A DNA stretch of 64,000 nucleotides. Source: Sphingopyxis alaskensis RB2256 (GTDB taxonomy: Bacteria; Pseudomonadota; Alphaproteobacteria; Sphingomonadales; Sphingomonadaceae). The DNA lies in assembly GCF_000013985.1 (NCBI RefSeq), contig NC_008048.1, positions 2,979,001-3,043,000 of the forward strand, given 5' to 3'. Both the position numbers and the translations under genes were made by a program. A model generated the notes under the pieces. That model ran no database searches and was not told the DNA's origin. It was given only the letters and a program-made list of their open reading frames with translations. This document shows, piece after piece, positions 8,020-16,277 of this stretch; positions within the stretch are counted from its first letter, which is position 1, and every line of letters begins with the position of its first letter.

Positions 8020-9125
8020 AAAATATGGTCCAGCGTCTGAAGACAGGCATGCGCCAGCCGCTTCGACCGTTCGGGCGACCAGCCCTGAACGGGATCGGGC
8101 AGGTCACGATTGTCCTTGAACGGCATCTCGAGCGTCATCGACACCGCACCGAAGCGTTCGGCGAGCTGCGTCGTCGACATCGACAGATTCGCCTGCCCCG
8201 GCGCCGATTCGGCATAGCCGAGATCGAGCTGGAAATCGGGGGTGTTCGCGGCGAGCGCGGATTCGAACGCCTTGAACTTGTCTATCTGGTCGGGTTTCAG
8301 CGACGGAATGCCCTCGAATCCCGCGAGAAAGACCGCCGGAATCGCCTCATCACCATGGACGTCGATCGCCCAGTCGACACCGCTTTCGTCCATCGCATTG
8401 CGAACGCACAGCACTTCGGGGCTGCGCTCGGCGGTCGGATTGTCCCATTCGCGGTTGAGGTTCACGCCCGCATAGTTGGTGCGCAGATGGCCGCGGCGCG
8501 AGCCGTCGGGGTTCATGTTCGGCACGATATGGAAACGGCATTTCTGCCGGAGCGCACGCGCGTGCGGGTCGGCCGGGTCGGTGAGCATTTCGAGCGCGCC
8601 CTCCATCCACCATTCGGCCATGCTCTCGCCCGGATGCTGGCGCGCGTAGAGCCACACCTGCGTATCGCCGCTGCCCATTTCGAGGCAGTCGATCGGCTGG
8701 CCTTCGAGGCTGGTGCCAAGGCAGCGATAGGTCACGCCCTCGCATTCGGCGACCGACGCGATCAGGTCATGGTGCCGTTCCATCGAATAGGGCGCGAAAT
8801 AGGCGACCCACAGGAGCGGACCCTCGGCCGTATGCCGGATCGTCAAGGTTCCCGCATCATAGGTGGTGTCAAGGCGGAACCAGCTTTCGCGGTCATAGCT
8901 GGCGCACGCCGCATAGCCAAGCCAGCCGTCGGGATAGGCCGACGCATCGAGCCCGGTAATCGCGAGGTCGAGCGCATCGCCGACGGTGCAGGCGACGCGA
9001 AAGTGGAACCACTGGAAAAAATCCGATTCGCGATCCTTGCGGATCGACAGGCGGGCGGATGTGCCGTCAATGGCGTCCACGACGATGTTGCCGCTGTCGA
9101 AAGCGGCGTTGATGGTGATGGTCAT
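8016..9125 (-). CDS. M14-family zinc carboxypeptidase (cytosolic carboxypeptidase-like)
   Basis: 369 residues. The zinc ligands of M14 peptidases are visible: H and E in [14 protein letters not shown], and H in [34 protein letters not shown] is the substrate-binding region typical of the AGTPBP1/CCP-like subgroup, as is the N-terminal beta-sandwich domain (residues 1-120). Bacterial members are thought to remove C-terminal acidic or amide-linked residues, but substrates are unproven. Starts with the ATG at 9125, overlapping the stop of the lipoprotein gene (ATGA), and is coupled downstream to the acetyltransferase. Longer N-terminal extensions read into the lipoprotein gene and are rejected. 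Confidence 0.88.
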   Translation of the reverse strand: MTITINAAFDSGNIVVDAIDGTSARLSIRKDRESDFFQWFHFRVACTVGDALDLAITGLDASAYPDGWLGYAACASYDRESWFRLDTTYDAGTLTIRHTAEGPLLWVAYFAPYSMERHHDLIASVAECEGVTYRCLGTSLEGQPIDCLEMGSGDTQVWLYARQHPGESMAEWWMEGALEMLTDPADPHARALRQKCRFHIVPNMNPDGSRRGHLRTNYAGVNLNREWDNPTAERSPEVLCVRNAMDESGVDWAIDVHGDEAIPAVFLAGFEGIPSLKPDQIDKFKAFESALAANTPDFQLDLGYAESAPGQANLSMSTTQLAERFGAVSMTLEMPFKDNRDLPDPVQGWSPERSKRLAHACLQTLDHIL

Positions 9126-9748
9126 GGGACGCTGATAGTGCGTCCCGATTCGCCGGGGAAGTCCTTGAATAGGGCTTCGGCCAGTTTCGCCGCGGCAAGG
9201 CTCGGCTGGTTGGCGGGCGCCTTGACCGGGACCGCGGTCAGCGCGCGGCCTTCCCACAAGGCCTGCCCCGTTGCGGCATCGTCGATGCGCACCGACAGTT
9301 GCAGATCGACCATCCGCCGGGAACCGCCGCCGAGGTTGATCCCGACGCCCAGCCCGACGCCCGAGCCATAGCTGCCCGTCGAACCGCCGACGCCGACCGA
9401 CACGGGCGCGCGTTTGCCGACGCTTTCGTCAATCGCGCGGTCGAAGCCGATGCGGACCTTGAGCGGCGCGCGCGCGCCTTCGGGCGCGGGCGCAAGCCCC
9501 TGCAACTGCAACTGGCGCTCGACCGCGCGGCGATAGCTGTCCCATTCGAGCGAGGGCGTGGCGGTGTCCGCCATCGCGGCGGCATCGCCAAGCGGTTCGC
9601 TGTCAACGGTGTAGCGCGTTCCCGGCGTCCAGCCGGCGACGGCATTGTTGTGGAACCGGGTGACCTCGACCGGCGGAACCGCGGTAGCGCAGCCGCCGAG
9701 TGCAAGCGCCGCAGCAAAGGGCAGGGCGACGGAAAGATGACGCATCAT
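9122..9748 (-). CDS. DUF4136-like lipoprotein
   Basis: 208 residues. A lipoprotein signal peptide ends with the lipobox LALGGCATA (cysteine near residue 19), so the mature protein is membrane-anchored. The rest has the pattern of DUF4136-type proteins: [14 protein letters not shown] early, then [11 protein letters not shown], a glycine-rich stretch, and [22 protein letters not shown]. Function unknown. Tandem ATGs at 9748 and 9745 are equally plausible starts. It overlaps the M14 peptidase start by 4 nt. Confidence 0.75.
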   Translation of the reverse strand: MMRHLSVALPFAAALALGGCATAVPPVEVTRFHNNAVAGWTPGTRYTVDSEPLGDAAAMADTATPSLEWDSYRRAVERQLQLQGLAPAPEGARAPLKVRIGFDRAIDESVGKRAPVSVGVGGSTGSYGSGVGLGVGINLGGGSRRMVDLQLSVRIDDAATGQALWEGRALTAVPVKAPANQPSLAAAKLAEALFKDFPGESGRTISVP

Positions 9749-9819
9749 GCACGCATCATGCGCCAGCATTCATGGCTTGGCAATGAACGCGATGGCGGGC
9801 GGGCGCGCCCGCCCACCCG

Positions 9820-10485
9820 TCAGCGATAGAAGATGTGATTGTCGATCTGCGCGATGCGCGTCTTGCGCCAGCCCGGCGAGACGTAGCGCGCGTGAAAGAA
9901 AAGCGCCCCCGGCGCGTGATTCTTCCAGCTGCCGTCGAGCGCGATCTGCGCGATCGCGACCGCCCTGTCCCACTGCGCGCCTTCGCGGATCGCGGGCATC
10001 CGGCCGCCGCGCACAAAGCTGAACTGGTGCTTCTGGTGAACGACGCCGCACAGGCTGGTCGGGAAGCGGCCCGATCGGGCGCGGTTGATCACGACATGCG
10101 CCACCGCGAGTTGGCCGGGAAGCGATTCGCCGCGCGATTCGAAATAGACCGCACCGGCAAGGCAGCGCAACTCGCGGTCGATCGTCGCGGGCTTCGGCGT
10201 CGCGGCGACGAGCGCGGCGAGCGAGTCGGCGGTGACCGGCGACGGGCTTTGGGTTTCGGGGGCGACTTCGCGCTGAATGTCGCTTTGTTCATCGACCGGC
10301 GCTTCGGCCTCGGTCGGCAAATCCGCCGTGTGCGCCTCGGACGCCGCGGCGCCGGGCAGGGTAATGGCGGGGAGATTGGCGTCGGCGGCAAGATCGCTTG
10401 CAAAACCGGGTTCCGCCAGAAGCAGCATGGTGGCGGCAGTCATGCCGACGGCAGCCACGCTGGCCACGTTCAGAATGCGACTCAT
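9820..10485 (-). CDS. Cell-wall hydrolase, SleB-type catalytic domain
   Basis: 221 residues. The N terminus has a hydrophobic segment (VASVAAVGMTAATMLLLAEPGFA) acting as a signal or anchor, followed by a low-complexity Ala/Pro/Glu linker of about 80 residues. The C-terminal 120 residues form a SleB/CwlJ lytic-transglycosylase-like domain: LRCLAGAVYFESRGE (catalytic Glu), GQLAVAHVVINRA, and FFHARYVSPGW. Such proteins cleave peptidoglycan and in non-sporulating alphaproteobacteria act in wall remodelling. The ATG at 10485 is preferred over a TTG 12 nt upstream. Confidence 0.88.
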   Translation of the reverse strand: MSRILNVASVAAVGMTAATMLLLAEPGFASDLAADANLPAITLPGAAASEAHTADLPTEAEAPVDEQSDIQREVAPETQSPSPVTADSLAALVAATPKPATIDRELRCLAGAVYFESRGESLPGQLAVAHVVINRARSGRFPTSLCGVVHQKHQFSFVRGGRMPAIREGAQWDRAVAIAQIALDGSWKNHAPGALFFHARYVSPGWRKTRIAQIDNHIFYR

Positions 10486-10682
10486 ATTGTCCGTCAAACA
10501 TGCGGCCGATGGACCGAAACTCTCGAAAACAGGCGGGGGACTATGGTTCGGTATCGCCGCCTGCGGTCATCGTCCGACTGCGTGTCCAATCCGTTCTCCC
10601 GGGGCATTGCAAGGGCAATGCAACCCGCGGACCGACCTTCGCGTTATCGAATGGGCGCCAATTATTGTGCGCCGCAACAAAG

Positions 10683-11018
10683 TCAAGTTAATGTGCCCCA
10701 CTCGGCGACGAGTCGTGCCGCATCTGCGATGTCCAGTTCGATGATCCACAGGTCGGGATCGGCCTTTCGCCGCCGCTCGCGATAATTTGTGCGGGATTCA
10801 AGATCATCGGGATCGTCCGGACCGACGCTTTCCCAGACATGGCCGCCGTCGATCGCAAGGCGCCGTTCGAGCAAGGGACCCGGCACGCCGCGATCGCTGC
10901 ACTGGACCAGAATGACGCCCGAGGCGTCATCGCCCCTCGCGAGAATCGTCGCGAAGCCGCCGACTGCCTCGGTACGGCGAACGAGCAGGTCGATGAGGAA
11001 GCGGCTTCTGAGGCGCAT
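10683..11018 (-). CDS. DUF1491 family protein
   Basis: 111 residues matching the DUF1491 family of small alphaproteobacterial proteins: RFLIDLLVRRTEAVGGFATILARGD near the N terminus, then an RGDDASGVILVQ strand, and a C-terminal PDLWIIELDI. Function is not established. It follows ptsN on the same strand after a 125-nt gap with strong inverted repeats. Confidence 0.8.
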   Translation of the reverse strand: MRLRSRFLIDLLVRRTEAVGGFATILARGDDASGVILVQCSDRGVPGPLLERRLAIDGGHVWESVGPDDPDDLESRTNYRERRRKADPDLWIIELDIADAARLVAEWGTLT

Positions 11019-11034
11019 ATCAGCTCGGGCCCGT

Positions 11035-11127
11035 GCGACGGCAGGGGCCGATCACCGACGCTGTCGACCTGAAGTGGGATAAACTTGAACCGTGACGGCA
11101 GATGAGGCGCCCCTGCCGTCGCAGGGG
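11035..11127 (-). repeat. Overlapping inverted repeats between ptsN and the DUF1491 gene
   Basis: GCGACGGCAGGGGC (11035-11048) is a perfect 14-nt inverted copy of 11109-11122. The right arm can instead form a local 6-bp hairpin, CCCCTG (11110-11115) with CAGGGG (11122-11127). The two foldings exclude each other. No U-tract follows, so this is not a classic terminator. Confidence 0.5.
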
Positions 11128-11143
11128 CCCGGCTGATTTATTG

Positions 11144-11608
11144 TCAGGCCGCGTCACGCGCTTCGCTGTCGGCGAGGAGCGCGTAGAGCGCCTCGTCGTT
11201 CTTCGCGCCGCGCAGCCGTTCGGCGATCGCTTCGTTGCGCAGCATCCGCGACACGCCGGCCAGCGCCTTCAGATGGTCGGCACCGGCATCGAGCGGCGAG
11301 AGCAGAACAAAGAGCAGGTCGACCGGCAGGCCATCGACAGCATTGAAGTCGATCGGCCGCGCGAGCTGGAGGAACAGGCCGCGCACGCCGCCGAGGTCGG
11401 CCATCTTGGCGTGGGGCAGCGCGATGCCGCGACCGAACCCTGTCGAGCCGAGCCGTTCGCGTTCGAGCAAGGCTTCGCTCACTTCGCCGGCGTCGAGACC
11501 CAGCGAGCGACTGGCCAGATCGCCGACGAAGGGAAACAGCGCCTTTTTCGAATCGATATGGACGTGCGCGCGCACCGTCGCCGGATAGAGAAGAGAAGAA
11601 AGATTCAT
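11144..11608 (-). CDS. ptsN: PTS IIA-like nitrogen-regulatory protein PtsN (EIIA-Ntr)
   Basis: 154 residues. Phosphoacceptor of the nitrogen PTS (PtsP-PtsO-PtsN), which regulates rather than transports. The phosphorylated histidine is in GIALPHAK near residue 68, preceded by ERERLGSTGFG; the C terminus has LSPLDAGADHLKALAGVSRML. The chosen ATG at 11608 gives the usual family length; longer readings add an unrelated N-terminal extension. It lies 149 nt downstream of hpf on the same strand, the usual hpf-ptsN association. Confidence 0.93.
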   Translation of the reverse strand: MNLSSLLYPATVRAHVHIDSKKALFPFVGDLASRSLGLDAGEVSEALLERERLGSTGFGRGIALPHAKMADLGGVRGLFLQLARPIDFNAVDGLPVDLLFVLLSPLDAGADHLKALAGVSRMLRNEAIAERLRGAKNDEALYALLADSEARDAA

Positions 11609-11757
11609 CGTCGGATCAAATCTTGTAAAACGCCGGACACCGCCAGAAACAAGGGCTGGCAAGCGATCGCGGATCTGTCGTGGCAGGCCCGCCGCCATCC
11701 GGGCTTCGGGCATCGTTGGGCGCGGCCCTTAAGCCGGATGGCGAAGAAAATCCAGTC

Positions 11758-12333
11758 CTATCGTGGTTCGACCCAGCCGATCGTCCCGTCGTCGCGGCGA
11801 TAGACCATATTATGCGCGCCGGTCTTGCTGTTGACGAACAACAGCGCGTTGGTGTTGCGCAAATCGAGCATCATCACCGCGTCGGAGACGCTGCTGTTGG
11901 GGATGTCGACGCGCGTTTCGGCGATGATCGCCGGCGCGTCGCCCGCCTCGTCTTCCTCGGTTCCCGGATCGAAAACGGTGTAGCTGGCATTATCCTCGAT
12001 CTCGTCGATCGTCGGCGAAGGTTCGGCCGGCCCGTTGTTGCGATCCTTCAATCGTCGCATATAGCGCCGCAGCTGCTTTTCGATGCGATCGGCCGCGCCC
12101 TCGAAGGCCACATGCGCGTCCTGCGCCTGACCATGCCCTTTCAGCACCAGTCCCTGCATGACATGCGCGACGATATCGCACTGGAAACTGTCGTGCGGGC
12201 CTTTGCCGAAGGTCGCGTGGGCGCTGATCGCGCGCGAAAAATATTTGTCGGCAATCGCGTTCATCCGGTCCGCAACATGCGCCTGCAGCGCTTCGCCGGT
12301 TTCGATCTGGTGGCCAGAGACGCGGATTTCCAT
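11758..12333 (-). CDS. hpf: Ribosome hibernation-promoting factor, long form
   Basis: 191 residues. Binds the 30S subunit and drives 100S ribosome dimer formation in stationary phase. The N-terminal domain (MEIRVSGHQIETGEALQAHV ... RRYMRRLK) is followed by an acidic linker (residues ~100-130) and the C-terminal dimerisation domain (AVMMLDLRNTNALLFVNS, then YRRDDGTIGWVEPR), which defines the long form. GGAG lies upstream of the ATG. Between dnaQ and ptsN on the same strand. Confidence 0.94.
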   Translation of the reverse strand: MEIRVSGHQIETGEALQAHVADRMNAIADKYFSRAISAHATFGKGPHDSFQCDIVAHVMQGLVLKGHGQAQDAHVAFEGAADRIEKQLRRYMRRLKDRNNGPAEPSPTIDEIEDNASYTVFDPGTEEDEAGDAPAIIAETRVDIPNSSVSDAVMMLDLRNTNALLFVNSKTGAHNMVYRRDDGTIGWVEPR

Positions 12334-12378
12334 TTTTCTTCTCCTTCTATGGCCGGCGCGACGACGATGGGGGAGTCG

Positions 12379-13074
12379 TCACACCGTATCGAGCCACAGT
12401 GGCTGGTTGAGCCCTGCGACAAACTCGGCGTGGCGTGCGAGTTCAGCAGCCGACGCCATATGGGGTCTGGGTTCGCGAAAGGGCCGCGCCGGATCGCGCC
12501 GAGCGGCCAGCAGGCTCGCGGTCGGCAACGCCGCCGACGAGGATGCGAGGCCAAGGCCGATCTGCCGCCCGCCGGTCATCTCGATATAAAGGTGCGCGAG
12601 CAGTTCGGCGTCGAGCAGCGCGCCATGCTTGATGCGGTGGCTGCGGTCGATGCCATAGCGGGTGCAGAGCGCGTCGAGGCTGTGCTTCGCGCCGGGATGG
12701 AGCTTCCGGGCCATCTGGACGGTACAGCACATGCGCGCCATGTCGAGCGGGGGACGCCCGATCCGTTCCAGCTCGGCATTGACGAAGCCGAAATCGAACG
12801 CGGCATTGTGCGCAATCAGCGGCGCGTCGCCGAAAAAGTCGAGCAGTTCGTCGACGCGCGCCGCAAAGAGCGGCTTGTCCGACAGAAACTGGCTCGACAG
12901 GCCGTGAACCGCCTCGGCGGCGGCGGGCATGTCGCGCTCGGGGTTGAAATAGGCATGGAAGGTGACGCCCGTTTCGCGGCGGTCGATCAGTTCGACACAT
13001 CCGATTTCGACCAGCCGGTCCCCGTTCCTGGGATCGAAACCCGTGGTTTCGGTATCGAAGATAATCTCGCGCAT
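12379..13074 (-). CDS. dnaQ: DNA polymerase III epsilon subunit (3'-5' proofreading exonuclease)
   Basis: 231 residues. The exonuclease motifs are in order: Exo I FDTETTGFDP (residues 6-15), Exo II LIAHNAAFDFGFVN near 95, and the final DnaQH-type motif RIKHGALLDAELLAHLY near 160. The C-terminal ~55 residues are the variable polymerase-binding tail. It follows coaE by 19 nt in the leftward origin-flanking operon, the same arrangement known from the Caulobacter origin region. Confidence 0.95.
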   Translation of the reverse strand: MREIIFDTETTGFDPRNGDRLVEIGCVELIDRRETGVTFHAYFNPERDMPAAAEAVHGLSSQFLSDKPLFAARVDELLDFFGDAPLIAHNAAFDFGFVNAELERIGRPPLDMARMCCTVQMARKLHPGAKHSLDALCTRYGIDRSHRIKHGALLDAELLAHLYIEMTGGRQIGLGLASSSAALPTASLLAARRDPARPFREPRPHMASAAELARHAEFVAGLNQPLWLDTV

Positions 13075-13093
13075 CGAAATAATAATCTGGACC

Positions 13094-13717
13094 CTATCGG
13101 GCGTGGAAACAAGAGGCGATGAAGCGAATCTGACGCTGTGTTTCGCTTTTCGGGCGGCCCGTCTCGATGATGAAATCGGCGCGCGCGCGCTTGACGCGGT
13201 CGGGCACCTGGAGGCGGCGGATCGCCTTGAGTTTCGCGGCGGTCATGCCAGGGCGGCGCATCACGCGCCGCCGCTGCAGCCATGCGGGCGCCGAGACGAC
13301 GGCGATCGCGCCGACGCGCCGCCAGCCGCCCTTTTCGAACAACAGGGGAATGTCGAGCACGACGACATCGCGCGCGCGGTGCCGGGCGAGAAAGCGTTTC
13401 TGCGCCCGGAAAACCGCCGGATGGACGATCGCTTCAAGCGCGGCGAGCTCGTGCGTGTTGCCGAGCACGCGGGCACCGAGTTTCTGCCGGTCGACGCCCT
13501 GCGGGCCGGTGGTTCCCGGAAAGCGTGCCTCGATCGCCGCGACCAGCGCGCCGCCCGGACCCTGCAATCGGTGCACCTCGGCGTCGGCGTCGAAGACGGG
13601 GACGCCCACGCGCTCGAACATCGCCGCCGCGGTCGATTTGCCCATGCCGATCGAGCCGGTGAGGCCGAGCAGGAAGGGACGGCGAAGCGGCAGGAGCGGG
13701 CGCTTGAAATGGCTCAT
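13094..13717 (-). CDS. coaE: Dephospho-CoA kinase
   Basis: 207 residues. Phosphorylates dephospho-CoA in the last step of coenzyme A synthesis. Walker A loop GLTGSIGMGKST at residues 18-29, then FDADAEVHRL, EAIVHPAVF and VVLDIPLLFE, all typical. The N terminus is about 14 residues longer than the E. coli enzyme. The ATG overlaps the aroE stop by 4 nt. Confidence 0.95.
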   Translation of the reverse strand: MSHFKRPLLPLRRPFLLGLTGSIGMGKSTAAAMFERVGVPVFDADAEVHRLQGPGGALVAAIEARFPGTTGPQGVDRQKLGARVLGNTHELAALEAIVHPAVFRAQKRFLARHRARDVVVLDIPLLFEKGGWRRVGAIAVVSAPAWLQRRRVMRRPGMTAAKLKAIRRLQVPDRVKRARADFIIETGRPKSETQRQIRFIASCFHAR

Positions 13718-14538
13718 GCCACCAGCAGCGCGCGCAGTTCGTCGTCGCGCCCCTCGGGCGGCGGCGCGCCGAAGAAGAGTTCGAAGGCCAGCGCCGCCTG
13801 CCCGATCAGCATGTCGAGCCCGTCGACCGTGTCGAGCCCGCGCGCCTCGGCGGCCTTGAGGAGCCCGGTCCGGAGCGGCGAATAGACCAGGTCATAGACG
13901 ATCGCATCGTCCGGCAGCGGCGACAGGTCGAGGTCGAGCGGCGGCTGGCCCGCCATGCCGAGACTGCTTGCATTGACCAGCAGTCGCACCGGCGGCAGTG
14001 CGGCATCGAGCGCGACGACATCGCCCTTGAGGCCAAAGGTGGCGAGCAGTCCCATGGCCTTCAGCGGACTGCGATTGAGGATCGCCACCTTGCCGACCTT
14101 CGCCCGCGCCAGCGCGAACAACACCGCGCGCGCGGCGCCGCCGGCACCGACGACAGCGATCGGCGCGCCCTCAAGATCCAGCTCCGCGAGCGGCGAATAG
14201 AAACCCGCAGCATCGGTATTGGTGCCGATCAGCGATCCATCGGGCTGGCGAACGATCGTGTTCATCGCGCCGATCGTGCCGCGAATATCGCCCGGATCAT
14301 CGACGAGGTCCATGACTGCCGCCTTGTGCGGCATGGTGACGTTGCACCCGCGCCAGCCGGGGTCGGCCCGTCGCTCGGCGATATAGGCGGCAAGCGCGTC
14401 GGCCTTTACATGCGCGCGGCGGTAATCGCCCTCCATACCCAACGCGTCGAGCCAGAACCCGTGGATCAGCGGCGATTTCGACTGGGCGATCGGATCTCCG
14501 ATCACCTCGGCGAAGGGGGAGGCATAGGGGTGGCTCAT
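13714..14538 (-). CDS. aroE: Shikimate dehydrogenase
   Basis: 274 residues. NADPH-dependent reduction of 3-dehydroshikimate in the aromatic amino acid pathway. Substrate-binding SKSPLIHGFW (residues ~19-28), catalytic lysine in NVTMPHKAAV, catalytic Asp in NTDAAGF, nucleotide-binding VGAGGAARAV, and LDMLIGQAALAFELFFG near the C terminus. The start at 14538 overlaps the stop of maf, and its own stop overlaps coaE; both overlaps are 4 nt. Confidence 0.96.
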   Translation of the reverse strand: MSHPYASPFAEVIGDPIAQSKSPLIHGFWLDALGMEGDYRRAHVKADALAAYIAERRADPGWRGCNVTMPHKAAVMDLVDDPGDIRGTIGAMNTIVRQPDGSLIGTNTDAAGFYSPLAELDLEGAPIAVVGAGGAARAVLFALARAKVGKVAILNRSPLKAMGLLATFGLKGDVVALDAALPPVRLLVNASSLGMAGQPPLDLDLSPLPDDAIVYDLVYSPLRTGLLKAAEARGLDTVDGLDMLIGQAALAFELFFGAPPPEGRDDELRALLVA

Positions 14539-15131
14539 TGCGGCGCCAGTCCGGTCGCGCGCAGCCATGTCAGCAAAGGCAGCATCGGCATGCCGATGAT
14601 GGTCCAGGGGTCGCCCTCGACCCGGTCGAACAATTGCACGCCCGCTCCCTCGATCTCGTAACAGCCGACGGTCCAGCGGATGCTGTCCCAGTTTTGCGCC
14701 ACATAGTCGGCGATGAAGGCATCCGACAAGGGGCGGATCCAGAGCTTCGCCTCGCCGATCGCGCGCCATATCGGGGCGCCATCGCGGGCGGCGACCGCCG
14801 CGCTGAACAACCGGTGGCGCCTCCCCGCCATGCGGCGCAGATGGTCGGCAGCTTCCTCCGGGGTTTCAGGTTTTGCGAGCATCGAGCCGTCGTCGAGCGC
14901 CAGCGTGGAATCGGCGCCGATCACGGTGACGCCCGGAAGCCGCGACGCGATTTTGACCGCCTTCGCCTCGGCGAGCGCGTCGGCGATGTTGCGCGGCGTC
15001 TGCCCCGCCGCACGCAGCGAGGCGGTGAGCATTTCCTCATCGACATGCGCAGCGGTCGTCTCGAACGCCAGCCCGGCGGCGCGCAGCATCGCGGCGCGGC
15101 CGCTGCTTTGCGAGGCAAGGATCAGGGTCAT
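14535..15131 (-). CDS. maf: Maf-family nucleotide pyrophosphatase
   Basis: 198 residues. Maf proteins hydrolyse non-canonical or modified nucleoside triphosphates as a house-cleaning step. The N-terminal motif LILASQSSGRAAMLRAAG, the central VIGADSTLALDD and AKPETPEEA, and YCYEIEGAGV-type C-terminal motif (VGCYEIEGAGVQLF) are present. SQSSGR replaces the more common SxSPRR, which could reflect YceF-type subfamily preference. Coupled by 4-nt overlaps to ppsR and aroE. Confidence 0.92.
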   Translation of the reverse strand: MTLILASQSSGRAAMLRAAGLAFETTAAHVDEEMLTASLRAAGQTPRNIADALAEAKAVKIASRLPGVTVIGADSTLALDDGSMLAKPETPEEAADHLRRMAGRRHRLFSAAVAARDGAPIWRAIGEAKLWIRPLSDAFIADYVAQNWDSIRWTVGCYEIEGAGVQLFDRVEGDPWTIIGMPMLPLLTWLRATGLAPQ

Positions 15132-15940
15132 GCGCTGGCGCGGTCCTCGACGAGCTTGATCACCGCCGCGGCGGTTTCCTCGATCGAGCGGCGCGTGACG
15201 TCGATCACCGGCCAGCCGTTGTCGGCAAACATGCGCCGCGCAAAGGCAAGCTCGGCCTTCACCCGTTCGTCGTCGACATAGCTCGTCTCCGGCGCCTGGT
15301 TCAAAGACAGCAGCCGGTTGCGCCGCACCTGCACCAGCCGGTCGAGTCCCGTGGTAAGCCCGACAACCATCGGGCGTTTCAAGTTGAACAGCGCGCTCGG
15401 CGGCGGCGATTCGGGGACGATCGGGATATTCGCGGTCTTGAATCCGCGGTTGGCGAGATAGATGCTCGTCGGTGTCTTCGACGTGCGCGACACGCCGGCG
15501 AGGATGATGTCGGCCTGCTCCCAATTTTCCCATCCGATGCCGTCGTCGTGCGCAACGGTGAACTGGATCGCCTCGACGCGCGCGAAATAGGCGGCATCGA
15601 GCACATGCTGCCGGCCGGGGCGCGCCTTGGCCTCCTGTCCCAGCATCCGCGAGAGCGCGTCGGTCACCGCGTCGAGCGCGGCGACCGTCGGCAGGTCGAG
15701 CATTCGCGCCCGGCGTTCGAGACTGCTGCGCAGTTCGCCATTGACGAGGGTGAAGAGGATCATGCCGGGGCTCGCCCGCACTTCGGCCATGATCCGGTCC
15801 AGATGCGATTCGGAGCGGACCATCGGCCAGAAATGGCGCACCACCTCGACATCGTCGAACTGCGCGATCGCCGCCTTGGCGATATTTTCGAGCGTTTCGC
15901 CCGTGGAATCGGATATGAGGTGCAGGTGGAGGCGGCTCAT
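15128..15940 (-). CDS. ppsR: Pyruvate, phosphate dikinase/PEP synthase regulatory protein (DUF299 kinase-pyrophosphorylase)
   Basis: 270 residues of the DUF299 family: bifunctional enzymes that inactivate PEP synthase or PPDK by ADP-dependent phosphorylation and reactivate them by phosphorolysis. N-terminal HLHLISDSTGETLENIAKAA is diagnostic, and the P-loop-like GVSRTSKTPTSIYLANRG sits near residue 145. First gene of the leftward operon; its start faces the putative origin. In Caulobacter and Rickettsia a conserved gene is found at this position opposite hemE. Confidence 0.9.
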   Translation of the reverse strand: MSRLHLHLISDSTGETLENIAKAAIAQFDDVEVVRHFWPMVRSESHLDRIMAEVRASPGMILFTLVNGELRSSLERRARMLDLPTVAALDAVTDALSRMLGQEAKARPGRQHVLDAAYFARVEAIQFTVAHDDGIGWENWEQADIILAGVSRTSKTPTSIYLANRGFKTANIPIVPESPPPSALFNLKRPMVVGLTTGLDRLVQVRRNRLLSLNQAPETSYVDDERVKAELAFARRMFADNGWPVIDVTRRSIEETAAAVIKLVEDRASA

Positions 15941-15998
15941 CGCACCACCATGGCGGAAAGCCCCGGAAAAAGGCAATGCCGGATGATCGAAATCGGGC

Positions 15999-16007
15999 TG
16001 TGGATAA
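15999..16007 (-). promoter_or_regulatory. Perfect DnaA box
   Basis: TGTGGATAA, the reverse complement of the consensus TTATCCACA. It lies 59 nt from the ppsR start within the putative origin. Confidence 0.75.
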
Positions 16008-16080
16008 GTTTTCGTATAAGCGCAGGGACAGGTTCGGGACGAGCGATCCATCCCCGCCACTGCCGATTCCGCTGCCATAT

Positions 16081-16089
16081 TTATCCACA
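16081..16089 (+). promoter_or_regulatory. Perfect DnaA box
   Basis: TTATCCACA, identical to the consensus. It is followed closely by two degenerate copies at 16101-16109 and 16113-16121, giving a small cluster. Confidence 0.75.
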
Positions 16090-16277
16090 AGGAATGAATC
16101 TCGTCCACAACCTGTGAATAGGGTGAATATGGTCTGCCGACTCCCCGATCCTGGCCGGATGAACCGGAGTCAAGCTGTTGGCAAAACGGGTGGCCCAGCC
16201 TAAAGCCCGGCTTATCTTTTGACCTACAACCATCACAATCATCTTTAAAACTATATGATGAGAGAAAGAGGGGCCGC

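Larger units (their letters stand above)
15941..16277. other. Putative chromosomal replication origin (oriC) between ppsR and hemE
   Basis: This 337-nt non-coding gap has two perfect 9-mer DnaA boxes (15999-16007 and 16081-16089), two weaker matches at 16101-16109 (TCGTCCACA) and 16113-16121 (reverse of CTATTCACA), and an AT-rich stretch at about 16229-16270 that could be the unwinding element. Genes on both sides diverge from it. hemE on one side and a DUF299-maf-aroE-coaE-dnaQ run on the other matches the Caulobacter crescentus origin region, and parABS lies about 10 kb away. dnaA itself is not in the window, which is common in alphaproteobacteria. Confidence 0.75.

Noticed and set aside
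8016..9257. Longer N terminus for the M14 peptidase
   Set aside because: It would overlap the lipoprotein gene extensively; the ATG at 9125 gives a normal ATGA coupling.
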